Origin: CHPMRC01 sp044368655
GTDB lineage: Bacteria > Bacteroidota > Bacteroidia > Chitinophagales > JADJOU01
DNA: 64,000 bases
Reading direction: 5' to 3'
Assembly (NCBI GenBank): GCA_044368655.1
Contig: JBIPPB010000001.1
Location: forward strand, 62,001-126,000
Part shown: positions 35,301 through 42,485 of the stretch, piece after piece
Numbering within the stretch: the stretch's first letter is position 1
How the letters are laid out: every line of letters starts with the position of its first letter
Notes under the pieces: model-generated
Seen by the model: only the letters and a program-made list of their open reading frames with translations
Databases searched by the model: none
What the model was told of the DNA's origin: nothing
Made by a program: the position numbers and the translations under genes

Positions 35301-36220
35301 GCTACATTTGTGTTTACAGGAAAAGTAACCCCACCATCTGTAGAACGTTGCACAACATAACGTACAATACCTGTAGTAGGCGATGCTGCTGTCCAGTTGA
35401 GTGTCATGCCTGTTGCAGTAACACTTGCAAAAGTAAGGTTGGTAGGGCCTGCTACTGATGCTACATTAGGCGTAAAAGTAAACATTCTATTCGCTAAATT
35501 GGCGATGGCTATACTCGCTGCAAAACTATTTGTAGTAGGTGATGTTGCAGAAGTATTTACCGTGGGTGTAGTCGCTACGGTTACAAAAGCAGAGGCATTG
35601 GCTGTACTTCCTGAACTGTGAAAAATTGATCTTGAGGTTGTAGAACTACTAGAGTTTAAAATATTCCCATAAATATATTCAAAAACACCAGTAGTTTCAT
35701 TCAAAACTAACTGCATATTTCCAGAACTGGCAGGGTCTGTCCAATGGGCGTAAAAATTATTCCATTCAATAATTAGTTTTCTATTAGGAGCTGAACCTGT
35801 AACTAAAAAAGACATGCCGTTACCTACTTCATTATCACCTGCCATGGGTGCTAGGGTTACCGTACTTGAAGTGTAAGAAGAAACTGCACTTCCTCCAATA
35901 GCAGAAGCACCACTACTGGTATGCAATCTTGCTTGTCCGTTACTGTTTACACTAATATGAGAAAATACATTTCCCATATAGACAAAGTTAAAACCAATAG
36001 GGAGTACGATACTCCCCCAATCATCATTGTTACCTGTAACAAGTGATGTTGCACCAGTCATAACATTTAAACTACTAGCCCCTGTTGAAAAAGCATAATT
36101 CGCAGTACTCTGCCCCCAAACATTCCCTGTCACAAATAAAAAACAAATCAAAAGTAGGTATTTGAACCCATTCATAACTCGTTTTGCATCACAAGATGCA
36201 TTCTTGTAAATTTTCTCCAT
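29360..36220 (-). CDS. Giant (2286-aa) secreted adhesin-like protein, FN3 domains and T9SS type A sorting domain
   Basis: An export signal (YLLLICFLFVTGNVWGQ, about 21-37) follows a basic N-region; Met16 (36175) is an alternative start. A globular unit at about 38-250 (IPIGFNF/SVNSNGQARL/LIIEWNNF) is repeated at about 1600-1790 (IPIGFSFNF/VSTNGFVSF/FTVEWNNV). FN3-like domains lie at about 258-345, 1080-1180 and 1190-1280, for example NLTFASVTATGMTLNWTAAS. A long Thr/Ser/Gly-rich beta-repeat stretch covers about 400-1050. A carbohydrate-binding/jelly-roll-like part lies around 1290-1430, and a PKD/Ig-like unit near 1500-1590. The protein ends with the WSTSSEQNTS module and a type A sorting domain. 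Likely role: surface adhesion. A terminator follows, and a 496-bp noncoding region precedes it. Confidence 0.8.
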   Translation of the reverse strand: MEKIYKNASCDAKRVMNGFKYLLLICFLFVTGNVWGQSTANYAFSTGASSLNVMTGATSLVTGNNDDWGSIVLPIGFNFVYMGNVFSHISVNSNGQARLHTSSGASAIGGSAVSSYTSSTVTLAPMAGDNEVGNGMSFLVTGSAPNRKLIIEWNNFYAHWTDPASSGNMQLVLNETTGVFEYIYGNILNSSSSTTSRSIFHSSGSTANASAFVTVATTPTVNTSATSPTTNSFAASIAIANLANRMFTFTPNVASVAGPTNLTFASVTATGMTLNWTAASPTTGIVRYVVQRSTDGGVTFPVNTNVALGTNTLALTGLTPGTNYTFRVVAVSEGVESTGITGSQATPAGATYFWVGATGGLWNTFSNWNTAADGTGATPTAWATTDVHIIDGAGTTAGGNLSISVDRTSFTLGQFRVTSNTNLTLASSATTIRTLTISGGPADDFMIENGSTLNLTNATNHIAFAFSGTGNTGDISGTYNAGGSTNNTITTTGGTGTLVTVSATGVVNNAIAGSSGCLTGSAATLSFANGSNYNHSGFTTACFIPTSTWGASSNVTMSGSSTSAPTITGAVQSFGNLTFNLPTLTGTFSVFTTSTVTIQGNLNVSVPTGIIFRATTSGTLTVNGNLNINSGTFQHASSSGIVNVLGNTTINSGTTLDLSATSGTFSQRGATFTNNGTIIGSSGTTGAALNFFSPTNAPLAFAGSGTVSSPLISLGGQTTGGITISHTNQIPVLRVNLFTAPITNSNKLTIGTGAALACAVQVGSAGNTLPGGSFDQSPTWNLGTGTISIFYSQTSTAYTSGFEVPPTRTVTNATITNTSGLTIAGGNLDVLTTLTMTAGIINTSTGNILGLAGTGTLSGSPSATNMVNGPFNRTFAASRTASGTYTNVTVLPVGKGGLYTPIFIDPTTTAGGSVTFTGEAFTSNSGTLGSGITSLGAARYEAIPITGAANLTNVFVRISNASILSTSKMLQSTNSAGTYEALPLATIFTAGVLSTAAAIPVASYTGFLGFGEAVPCTTPSDQASNFIASNKTTTSFTANFDPASSNPTGYLVVRYTGTFTPTAPVDGTLYASGSALGGTVVGNYYTAPFTFNQTSLAANTVYTYKIYSFNNTGCAGPAYNATSYDETITTCGTAYSAPTSISASNITTTSMDINYTASTSAGVQDHFMDVALNSTFTNFVSGYQNIALGIPVNAGAQVFSLSGLNASTTYFVRIKAVDGAGCESSYSTTLTQASDCNAITTLPHTELFTTYLPSICWNEGLSGNIINGPSTISSTASKWSADGFLNNGSLGAARINIFSTAQINWLISPSFTIPASGYRLKYSVGATQFGATTAPTTAWETDDSVCVMISTSGYSGWSILKTFKSSNLPSHLGQTERIDLSAYSGQNIRIAFMGVEGAADGSSDIDFFVDSFIVEQTPAPTITAVTSSNACGGNTKIVIIGSEMNDISSATIGSQSLLPFDSTSSTRLLKTIATPLNGTTSITNNIATATNATNITFTNAPALSVDSNNFTICNGSSATVNVTSTLADYTSYSWSPASGVSGTTSAIFNPTATTTYTLSATNSGTGCSNMLTRTVTVDALPTTITLSQGRTTAKCFSDLDSLEVSGGVLPITSLNSYTLVPSSSTYTPLSGATAVSFVSSSTDDDISSAIPIGFSFNFAGTNYSNVYVSTNGFVSFNASAVNAPSNSLMSSSTTVRPLIAPLWDDMDLASGGASYKLEGTSPNRVFTVEWNNVRWNWQATGAVVSFQAKLYESTNNVEFLYRSDATAYNAGSTGGASVGLAGVSTGSGNFISLNNIGTAPTASMTTETNNISSKPTTGQSYLFRAPIASSVWSPTTGLFTNRAMTTAYTGTSVNKVYARPSATQKYYLTATNGACSLRDSIVDSIKNANSLITLASASTTGAVEQCADASGWTYYASAAKPDEWLFGIHKNGNTFTATVDINVDNTNKYQKSTLSNGANQEHASYIMSRYWNANITSGSIASNSSVKVRFFIDTQDITDLLDERDDDYDVLKNTTNPSTFAVKSGFEWFKTVTSTYSPTNWNGNTHSGTIVKLTEDAVGTLNGQTYVELSGITSFSGGTGGAAFGPTSNGLFNNGGVVGLPVTWNQVDVHVLEQGNELHWSTSSEQNTSHFEVEYSDDAVQFYKVSENIPAAGNSSTTQYYKFLHESEMKPWLYYRVKQVDLDGKVDYSKIVIAKRASKLPDFKVLIYPIPLIEGDLTLDIHSIAQTELQIRIIDLLGKEVHREKVPSKGYRTQHQLQLDHLPKGQYQIQIDNSVFNHQQRLVLLK
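29363..29880 (-). repeat. T9SS sorting-domain cassette, copy 2
   Basis: Partner of 27906-28420; offset about 1457 bp, same strand. It encodes the last ~170 residues of the giant protein. Confidence 0.75.
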
Positions 36221-36660
36221 ATTTTAAATTTTTGAGTTTCATGTTAAACAACGGAGTAAAAATACATTTTAAAAATTGATTTTTGCATTATTTCTTAATT
36301 AAAAAATGGAATTTTTAGTATTTTTTTACATTGTTTTTTTATCTAAGCATTTAAAAATAGGAGCTTTTAAACCATGCAATGATTTTTTGTTAAAAATTGT
36401 TAATTAAATAATTTTAACTAGAAAAATTACGTTTTTATTGGTGTTTTTTTTCTGTAAACACTACACTCCTCAATGAATTGAAAAATATGTTTAACAAAAA
36501 TTAACATATAAATAGTTTTATTTGAGCCATTTGATCAATGTACACAAAAGATAACGTAATATATTTTTTAATATTGAAATCTAAAAAGTTTATTTATTAA
36601 TCTATAGTACATTTTTTATAATTATCCCTATTTGATTTCTCATTTAGGGTTAAATAAAAA
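36221..36660. other. Long AT-rich intergenic region upstream of the giant T9SS gene
   Basis: About 440 bp without a plausible ORF. It is AT-rich with many T-runs. I find no exact TAnnTTTG box facing the giant gene and no tRNA-like fold. It may hold a long 5' leader or a promoter for an alternative sigma factor. Confidence 0.4.
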
Positions 36661-36687
36661 GCCTCCCACAAAAAAGATTGGGGAGGC
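36661..36687 (-). terminator. Rho-independent terminator of the TonB receptor operon
   Basis: GCCTCCC (36661-36667) pairs with GGGAGGC (36681-36687) across a 13-nt loop. On the minus strand the hairpin is followed by a T-rich tract. It lies 30 bp past the stop at 36717. Confidence 0.75.
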
Positions 36688-36716
36688 CATTTCATATTAA
36701 ACACTTCTTATTTGTA

Positions 36717-38924
36717 TTAAAAATGGGTTCTTAGTGTCATTCGTAATGAGCGGCCCGGCGCAGATATACCGGAAGCGAAAACTCGGTAATGCGAATCAAA
36801 AATATTTTCCAATCCAATTTGAACCGCTAAACGTTTGGATATATCATAATTTGTTCTTAAATTTAGCATATACCACGCGGGCGTAAATCCATTCACTGGA
36901 TCTGCGGATTTATCAATGTTATCTTCGCCAATAACGCTGTAATCTTCGGAGGTTTTAGACCCATTCATCAGCATGGAAAGTTCGGCTTGAAAATTTTCTT
37001 TTAAATATTTGAGCCCAAACCTTCCTGATAGTGGAGGAATGTGGTCTAACGGCTGCTCTTTCGCATCCGATGCGGTTTGAATTCGACCATACGTAAAATT
37101 AAGATTCCCGTTAAGTTCCCAATTTTTATGGATTTCGAATTTATACGAACCATAAAGTCCATATATATTTGCGTTTGCAGCATTGCCTAAGCGCTTGTAG
37201 GCAAATGCGACCCCATTGATGGTTTCAAATGCTTGTCCATTAACTGTTGTAGATTCATTAATAATATAATCTTCCACCCTGGTGTAGTATCCTCCAAACT
37301 CAATGGTCGCATTTTCGGCGAGCTTATTCCAAAAGTTGATTTCATAATTCATAGCCAATTCGGGTTTCACATTAGGATCGTTTACTTGAATCCAATTAAC
37401 ATTTTCAAAGACTTTAGAAACGTCATCTAGATTTGGCGCCCGATAACCCGTACTAAAGTTTAAGGCGATTTTGTTACTTTTGGTGGGCATTAAACTAAGG
37501 CCTGCATTGACTGAATAAGCATGATTATTTATTTCAAATGAACCATATTTTCGATTTGTGTCGGTAACGGTTGAAGAAATTGTGTTGTAAGCGTATCTTG
37601 CGCCTAAGTTAATATATGCCAAATCTTTGGTAACCTGCCAAATGTCTTGAAAATAAACGGCATAGCTACCGGTTCTTGAACCTCCATCAGGATAGCGTGT
37701 GGAAGCATAACTTGTAGCTCCTGTATTAATATTAAACCGTTTTACCGAACTTGATACCCAGTTATTATTGAGTTCGATACCATACGTCAATTGGTGTTGC
37801 GCAATCGTTTTGTATACATCAAGATTTATTGAAGCGACATCCACATTTTCCATTTGTGAACGCAGATTGTTGTTGCCAAAATTACGTGTATTTCTACTTT
37901 CTTTATAATTTTGATACGCAGCAGTTAGTCTAAAATTATCACAAAACGGCGTTCTGCTATTATGACTCAACGTGTACGCAGCCATCAATCGGGCCTCTGG
38001 GCCATAGTACCATTCGGCGCTTGTAAATCTATTGGAGGTTGGATTGGCATCAATAATTCGATTATTTACCTTTTCGGTTAATCGATCAAATCGATCAATA
38101 TCACTGGAATTGGAATATTGAAAATTTAGTAGATGGTTTGTGTTGGCATTAGGTTGAAACAAAAACTTTTGAAGTATATTATACTGCGAATACGCCGAGC
38201 CAACTTGTAGATTTGGATTCGGATTTGGAACCATGACATCTACGCCATTGATGCGCTCTGAATAGAATAGCCGCTTTCCCCAATTGTCATATTTAGGGTC
38301 ACGAATATTTCCGGTCATTAGGTTTCCAAAATCGGTATACGTAAAACTGGTCAAAGATGCCCATTTTTTACTTCCATAATTTAATGTAAATCCGGCAGTT
38401 TTTTCATCTTGAGCGGATGCATAACGCATAAAGGCCTCACCCGTAAAACCTTTTCCCAGCTTTGGTTTTATAGTCATAAAATTAAGAACGCCGCCCAAGG
38501 CATCACTTCCATATAGTGTAGAGCCTGCACCATAAAACACTTCAAAACGATCCAATTGGCCGTTATCTACGCGTAAGACATTTTGTAAATGTCCACCTCG
38601 AAAAATCGCTGTATTCATCCGAACACCATCCACCACAATGCCAATTCGATTGGCTTCAAATCCCCTAATTATAGGGCTTCCACCTCCATTCTGACTTTGT
38701 TGAACCGTTATCATTCCTGTATTTTGAAGGGCATCTCCCGTATTGCCTGCCGAATTAAATTTTAATTCTTTTTTAGTAACAATATCTATGGTTTGGGAAA
38801 TTTCTTGCTTTTCCATTTCTTTTTTAGCACCTGAAATTACGACCTCCTTAATTTGTCTTGATTCTTGCGCATTAATTTGATACATAATTAATACGTTAAT
38901 TAAAACTATTGCTATTTTTTTCAT
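36717..38924 (-). CDS. TonB-dependent outer-membrane receptor, heme/hemoglobin-receptor type
   Basis: Ligand-gated outer-membrane barrel of 735 aa. Signal peptide 1-20 (MKKIAIVLINVLIMYQINAQ), a TonB box near IKEVVISG, a plug domain (GSPIIRGFEANRIGIVVDGVRMN, then RGGHLQNV and FEVFYGAGSTLYGSDALGGV), and a 22-strand-type barrel ending LRMTLRTHF. The RGGHLQNV region matches HmuR-like heme/hemoglobin receptors; copper or another metal complex is possible. Start set at ATG 38924, which gives a proper signal peptide; the longer reading to 39002 adds a non-signal extension. Probably co-transcribed with the 178-aa protein upstream. A terminator follows. Confidence 0.85.
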   Translation of the reverse strand: MKKIAIVLINVLIMYQINAQESRQIKEVVISGAKKEMEKQEISQTIDIVTKKELKFNSAGNTGDALQNTGMITVQQSQNGGGSPIIRGFEANRIGIVVDGVRMNTAIFRGGHLQNVLRVDNGQLDRFEVFYGAGSTLYGSDALGGVLNFMTIKPKLGKGFTGEAFMRYASAQDEKTAGFTLNYGSKKWASLTSFTYTDFGNLMTGNIRDPKYDNWGKRLFYSERINGVDVMVPNPNPNLQVGSAYSQYNILQKFLFQPNANTNHLLNFQYSNSSDIDRFDRLTEKVNNRIIDANPTSNRFTSAEWYYGPEARLMAAYTLSHNSRTPFCDNFRLTAAYQNYKESRNTRNFGNNNLRSQMENVDVASINLDVYKTIAQHQLTYGIELNNNWVSSSVKRFNINTGATSYASTRYPDGGSRTGSYAVYFQDIWQVTKDLAYINLGARYAYNTISSTVTDTNRKYGSFEINNHAYSVNAGLSLMPTKSNKIALNFSTGYRAPNLDDVSKVFENVNWIQVNDPNVKPELAMNYEINFWNKLAENATIEFGGYYTRVEDYIINESTTVNGQAFETINGVAFAYKRLGNAANANIYGLYGSYKFEIHKNWELNGNLNFTYGRIQTASDAKEQPLDHIPPLSGRFGLKYLKENFQAELSMLMNGSKTSEDYSVIGEDNIDKSADPVNGFTPAWYMLNLRTNYDISKRLAVQIGLENIFDSHYRVFASGISAPGRSLRMTLRTHF

Positions 38925-39009
38925 TCTTAAAAATATTTTTGATTTTGTAATAAAATAAAAACATAACCAATTCGAGAATTGGAAAATGTAAATTAAAAGC
39001 ATTTCTAAA

Positions 39010-39546
39010 TTACGACAAAATCATTGGCGGACGCCAAATAGAATAAATCTCCGTTTGAGAAAAAAACGAAGGATTTTTTGGGTTTTTAATAGTTATATCT
39101 GAAAAACGATTGTGTGGAGAAAACAGCGCTGCCGTTTCAAAAAATAAATTTTTAGAGTAGTCAAACCATTTTTTAGTGACTTGTTTGCTTTGTGGGCTCT
39201 TGCCTAAAAAATCCGAAACCATCCGATCCAAATCTTTAAATAAACAAGATTCTTTACTATCCCAAATGACTTGATAAAAAACACTGTCTTTAGTGCGTTT
39301 TTCCGTTACAATATCATACATTTCATTTTGATAACGAAATTCTTTAGCGTGTTTCCAGTCCAATCTTTGAGCATCGGATTTGCTAAAACGAAGGGTCATA
39401 ATCCAATCGGGACTCGCTCCATTTTTAATTTTTCTTTTGATTTCGCGTTGTATATTTTTTTGTTGAATCGAAAAAACAAGATATGAACCTACAATCGGAA
39501 GGAGTAAAATTGAAATTAAAAAAATAGCAAAACCTGCTTTTCTCAT
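39010..39546 (-). CDS. Single-pass membrane/periplasmic protein paired with the TonB receptor, unknown function
   Basis: The 178-aa protein has one hydrophobic segment (about 6-26) followed by a periplasmic helix (QREIKRKIKNG) and a soluble region of unknown fold (FRYQNEMYDIVTE, VIWDSKESCLFKDLDRMV). It ends WRPPMILS. From memory, similar proteins recur next to TonB receptors or metal transporters in Bacteroidota and have no assigned function. It precedes the receptor by 85 bp on the same strand and has a -7 box at 39581-39588. Confidence 0.6.
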   Translation of the reverse strand: MRKAGFAIFLISILLLPIVGSYLVFSIQQKNIQREIKRKIKNGASPDWIMTLRFSKSDAQRLDWKHAKEFRYQNEMYDIVTEKRTKDSVFYQVIWDSKESCLFKDLDRMVSDFLGKSPQSKQVTKKWFDYSKNLFFETAALFSPHNRFSDITIKNPKNPSFFSQTEIYSIWRPPMILS

Positions 39547-39580
39547 ATTCCCTTTAATTAAAAAAATTGGGATATAACTG

Positions 39581-39588
39581 CAAAAATA
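39581..39588 (-). promoter_or_regulatory. -7 promoter box of the TonB-receptor operon
   Basis: The minus strand reads TATTTTTG (TAnnTTTG), 34 bp before the ATG at 39546. It is divergent from the box at 39621-39628. Confidence 0.5.
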
Positions 39589-39620
39589 GCTTAAAGATTA
39601 TAATTTTGCTTGAAATATAA

Positions 39621-39628
39621 TATCTTTG
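39621..39628 (+). promoter_or_regulatory. -7 promoter box of the four-helix membrane protein gene
   Basis: TATCTTTG (TAnnTTTG), 18 bp before the ATG at 39647. Its TTG (39626-39628) is in frame with the gene and mimics a start. Confidence 0.5.
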
Positions 39629-39646
39629 TTGTTAAAATTTGTTTCA

Positions 39647-40012
39647 ATGAAATCCTTTATAATTAAGCTGGTTGTTCTTTCTTTACTATTTTTAGGTTTT
39701 ATTTTTTATGCGCCCGACGCCTACAAAATTATAGAAATTAACACAAAAAGTGACTCTTTTTCGTATCAAGCTATTTTCATTTTTATAGGTGTTATATTGT
39801 TTTTAAACATCTTCTTAAAACCCATTTTAAAAATATTTTCTTTACCATTATCTTGTATGACTTTAGGTTTATTTTCGTTTGTTATCAATTTTATAATTGT
39901 TATCCTGGCGGACTTTTTAATCCCTGAAATACAATTTACAAGTTATTTTAATGCTTTTTTGTTTAGCATTGTTTTCTCATTTACTAGCTCTGTAATTGAT
40001 TTTTTTAGTTAA
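39647..40012 (+). CDS. Four-helix membrane protein of the Phage_holin_4_2 (holin IV-like) superfamily
   Basis: The 121-aa protein has four hydrophobic segments. The family core is NIFLKPILKIFSLPLSCMTLGLF, followed by a hydrophobic VINFIIVILADFL and a C-terminal helix. Despite the family name, most members are chromosomal proteins of unknown function, and no phage gene is nearby. Start set at ATG 39647 because the upstream TTG belongs to the -7 box. The stop overlaps the convergent glpK stop by 8 bp. Confidence 0.7.
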   Translation: MKSFIIKLVVLSLLFLGFIFYAPDAYKIIEINTKSDSFSYQAIFIFIGVILFLNIFLKPILKIFSLPLSCMTLGLFSFVINFIIVILADFLIPEIQFTSYFNAFLFSIVFSFTSSVIDFFS

Positions 40013-41486
40013 TCCAATTTCGCGATTTCGAAACGGCTAGTTTCCATTTACTAAATAATTCGGAAGCCGCTTTTTTTGAAATTTCGGGATATACATTTTT
40101 TTGAACCCATTGAGAAGCATTGGCATCTTCTTTCTTAACTTGATATTTACCCATTTGCATTCCACACATCATCGCTACGCCTAATGCCGTACATTCTTGA
40201 AATATACTTTTTCGGATTGGTTTTTGTAAAATATTAGACATGCATTGCAATAAAAAATTACTATTGCTTACACCTCCATCTACTGCCATATCTAAAAACG
40301 GTTTTTGCGTCAAGGTTTCCATCGTGTCCATAACTTCTTTGGTTTGAAAGGCTATGCTTTCTAATGTAGCTCTTACAATATGTTCTTTTTGTGTTTGTCG
40401 CGTAAGACCAATGAGCATTCCTCTTGCCGAATCATCCCAATAAGGTGTTCCAAGACCAGTAAATGCGGGTACCATATATACATTTTCGGTTGATGATACG
40501 GAGTTGGCCATCGCTTCCATTTCATCATAATGGTCAAAGAAATTTAAATTGTTTTTAAGCCAATGTAAGGCGGCGCCGGCATTAAAAACACTTCCCTCTA
40601 AGGCATACGTCGTTACGTTATTAATGCGCCATGCAATCGTAGACAAAATCCCATTTTTTGGGACAAAAACCTCTTTTCCGGTATTTTGTAAAATAAAACA
40701 ACCCGTTCCTATTGTGTTTTTAGCCTCAAAAGGTTTATAACATTGATGCCCAAACAAGGCGGCTTGTTGATCGCCCGCCATAGCCCTAATTTCAATTTTT
40801 ACACCCTCCATTGTAGCATAACCAAAATCATAAATATTATCTTTAATTTCGGGTAAAATATCTTCTGGAATTTCATAATAATTTAATAATTCCGTGTCCC
40901 ATTTTCCGGTACGAATATTCATTAAATTGGTTCTTGATGCATTGGAAGCATCGGTAAAAAAGGAAGCCCCTTGAGTTAGATTAAATAAAATCCATGAATC
41001 AATGGTGCCAATACATAATTGATTTTGTTGAATTAAAGACTTTGCTTCGGGAATATTTTTTAAAATCCAACGAATCTTTGAAGCCGAAAAATAGGCATCA
41101 AAAACCAATCCTGTTTTTTGAGCTAAATAATCCGGGCCTAATTTTTGAGCATCCGAATCACAATCTTTTGCCGTTCTTCGATCTTGCCATACTATCGCTC
41201 TACAAATGGGTTTTCCTGTGTTTTTGTCCCAAGCGACAATCGTTTCTCGTTGATTTGTAATGCCAATAGCTGCAATTTCCGACGGATGTATTTTGGATTC
41301 CTTGATTACGTTTATAATACACTCCCACTGCGATTCCCAAATTTCATTCGCATCGTGTTCTACCCAATCGGATTTTGGAAAAAATTGAGTAAATTCTTTT
41401 TGAGCCATCGAAACCATTCGATAATTTTCATCAAAAATTAGTGCTCTACTCGAAGTCGTTCCTTGATCTATACTTAAAAAATACAT
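40005..41486 (-). CDS. glpK: Glycerol kinase
   Basis: Phosphorylates glycerol to glycerol-3-phosphate. The 493 residues (normal for the family) carry the FGGY-kinase start FLSIDQGTTSSRALIFD, WQDRRT (about 87), AGDQQAALFGHQC (about 240), GTGCFILQNTG (about 262) and VDGGVSNSNFLLQ (about 400). Start set at ATG 41486; the longer frame to 41555 runs into nadD. Last gene of a minus-strand run DUF3467-pepP-gtrA-nadD-glpK, 16 bp after nadD. No glycerol facilitator or glycerol-3-phosphate dehydrogenase is in the window. Confidence 0.94.
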   Translation of the reverse strand: MYFLSIDQGTTSSRALIFDENYRMVSMAQKEFTQFFPKSDWVEHDANEIWESQWECIINVIKESKIHPSEIAAIGITNQRETIVAWDKNTGKPICRAIVWQDRRTAKDCDSDAQKLGPDYLAQKTGLVFDAYFSASKIRWILKNIPEAKSLIQQNQLCIGTIDSWILFNLTQGASFFTDASNASRTNLMNIRTGKWDTELLNYYEIPEDILPEIKDNIYDFGYATMEGVKIEIRAMAGDQQAALFGHQCYKPFEAKNTIGTGCFILQNTGKEVFVPKNGILSTIAWRINNVTTYALEGSVFNAGAALHWLKNNLNFFDHYDEMEAMANSVSSTENVYMVPAFTGLGTPYWDDSARGMLIGLTRQTQKEHIVRATLESIAFQTKEVMDTMETLTQKPFLDMAVDGGVSNSNFLLQCMSNILQKPIRKSIFQECTALGVAMMCGMQMGKYQVKKEDANASQWVQKNVYPEISKKAASELFSKWKLAVSKSRNWIN

Positions 41487-41502
41487 TAACCTGTTTTTAA
41501 AA

Positions 41503-42078
41503 TTATAAATAATATCCTGATTTTTCAATTTCTTCACGAACCAATTCGGGAACAAAATATTGTATCGATTTTTGGTTTTTAATTAAGCCTCTGATATTTG
41601 TAGAAGAAATTTGGATTTTTGGAACCTCTAAATAAATAATTTGAGGACTATGTGGTGCCTTTTCTAGATTTGATACATTGCGATCATAAACGTATATACG
41701 ATGATTTTCTATAATCTTTTCATAGTTTTTCCATTGCTTTATAGTTGCAATATTGTCGCCACCCATTAAAAGTGAAAACTCATGAAGCGGAAACTTTTCT
41801 TTTAAATACGCAAGTGTATCGATGGTATAATTTGGTTTGGGAAGCCCAAATTCAATGTTTGAGGCTAAAAATTTTGGATTATTTTGAATGGCCATTTCAA
41901 CCAAAAAATAACGTTGATTTTCGTTTAACAACTGATTGGTTTTTTTAAATGGACTTTGAGGCGATACCACAAACCAAACCTGTTCGGTATCGGATTCGTT
42001 TAAAACACTTTGTGCAATAATCAAATGACCTATGTGAATAGGATTAAATGATCCGAAAAACAAAGTGATTTTAGACAT
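41503..42078 (-). CDS. nadD: Nicotinate-nucleotide adenylyltransferase
   Basis: Forms deamido-NAD from nicotinate mononucleotide and ATP. The 191-aa nucleotidyltransferase has FGSFNPIHIGHLIIAQ (GxFxPxHxGH type, about 8-23), the WFVVSPQSPFKK substrate region (about 36), GGDNI (about 107) and the C-terminal ISSTNIRGLI (about 157). Start and the gtrA stop share one base (TAATG arrangement), indicating translational coupling. Confidence 0.93.
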   Translation of the reverse strand: MSKITLFFGSFNPIHIGHLIIAQSVLNESDTEQVWFVVSPQSPFKKTNQLLNENQRYFLVEMAIQNNPKFLASNIEFGLPKPNYTIDTLAYLKEKFPLHEFSLLMGGDNIATIKQWKNYEKIIENHRIYVYDRNVSNLEKAPHSPQIIYLEVPKIQISSTNIRGLIKNQKSIQYFVPELVREEIEKSGYYL

Positions 42079-42467
42079 TATTTGGTAAAAGTAATTAATA
42101 AATTCATCGAAAAGTTATAAAACATCACCACAATAACAGCTAATATTTTACTTATATAAAAGTTAACGCGAAACTTGTCATTAAAGAAATAAATAATACC
42201 ATTGTTTATCAAAAGTCCAACGGATGCAATTGCCATAAATTTTAGAAATTGTGCCGTTACATCTAGGTCTTGACTTTTAAATGTCCAAAGGCGATTCATA
42301 AAAAAGTTAAATGTGGCCGCAATTAAAAAGCCTGTGGTATTGGCAATAAATTTGTTGATTTTAAACCTTTCTTTAAGAAGATAGGTCATTGAAAAATCAA
42401 TAATGAAAGATGAAAATCCGACAATACCAAATTTAATAAAAACCGAAAATATAGCTTTAATATTCAA
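42078..42467 (-). CDS. GtrA-family flippase-like membrane protein
   Basis: The 129-aa protein has four hydrophobic helices; KFGIVGFSSFIIDFSMTYLL and NFFMNRLWTF are typical of GtrA, a family implicated in moving polyprenyl-linked sugars across the membrane. There is no ATG before the first helix. The start is most likely the TTG at 42467. Upstream, the frame stays open back to the stop codon of pepP, which is in the same frame 18 bp earlier. Coupled to nadD by TAATG. Confidence 0.8.
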   Translation of the reverse strand: MNIKAIFSVFIKFGIVGFSSFIIDFSMTYLLKERFKINKFIANTTGFLIAATFNFFMNRLWTFKSQDLDVTAQFLKFMAIASVGLLINNGIIYFFNDKFRVNFYISKILAVIVVMFYNFSMNLLITFTK

Positions 42468-42485
42468 GTTAAATGGTTTTATTGT

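Noticed and set aside
33606..35621. Plus-strand ORFs opposite the giant T9SS gene
   Set aside because: They are antisense shadows rich in Val/Ala/Pro caused by the Thr/Gly/Ser codons of the real gene; no promoters or starts support them.
39647..40012. Prophage signal from the phage-holin family name
   Set aside because: The family is mostly chromosomal and no lysin, capsid, tail or integrase gene is near.
41487..41555. N-terminal extension of glycerol kinase
   Set aside because: It would overlap the nadD coding end, and FLSIDQGTTSSR is the normal glycerol kinase N-terminus.
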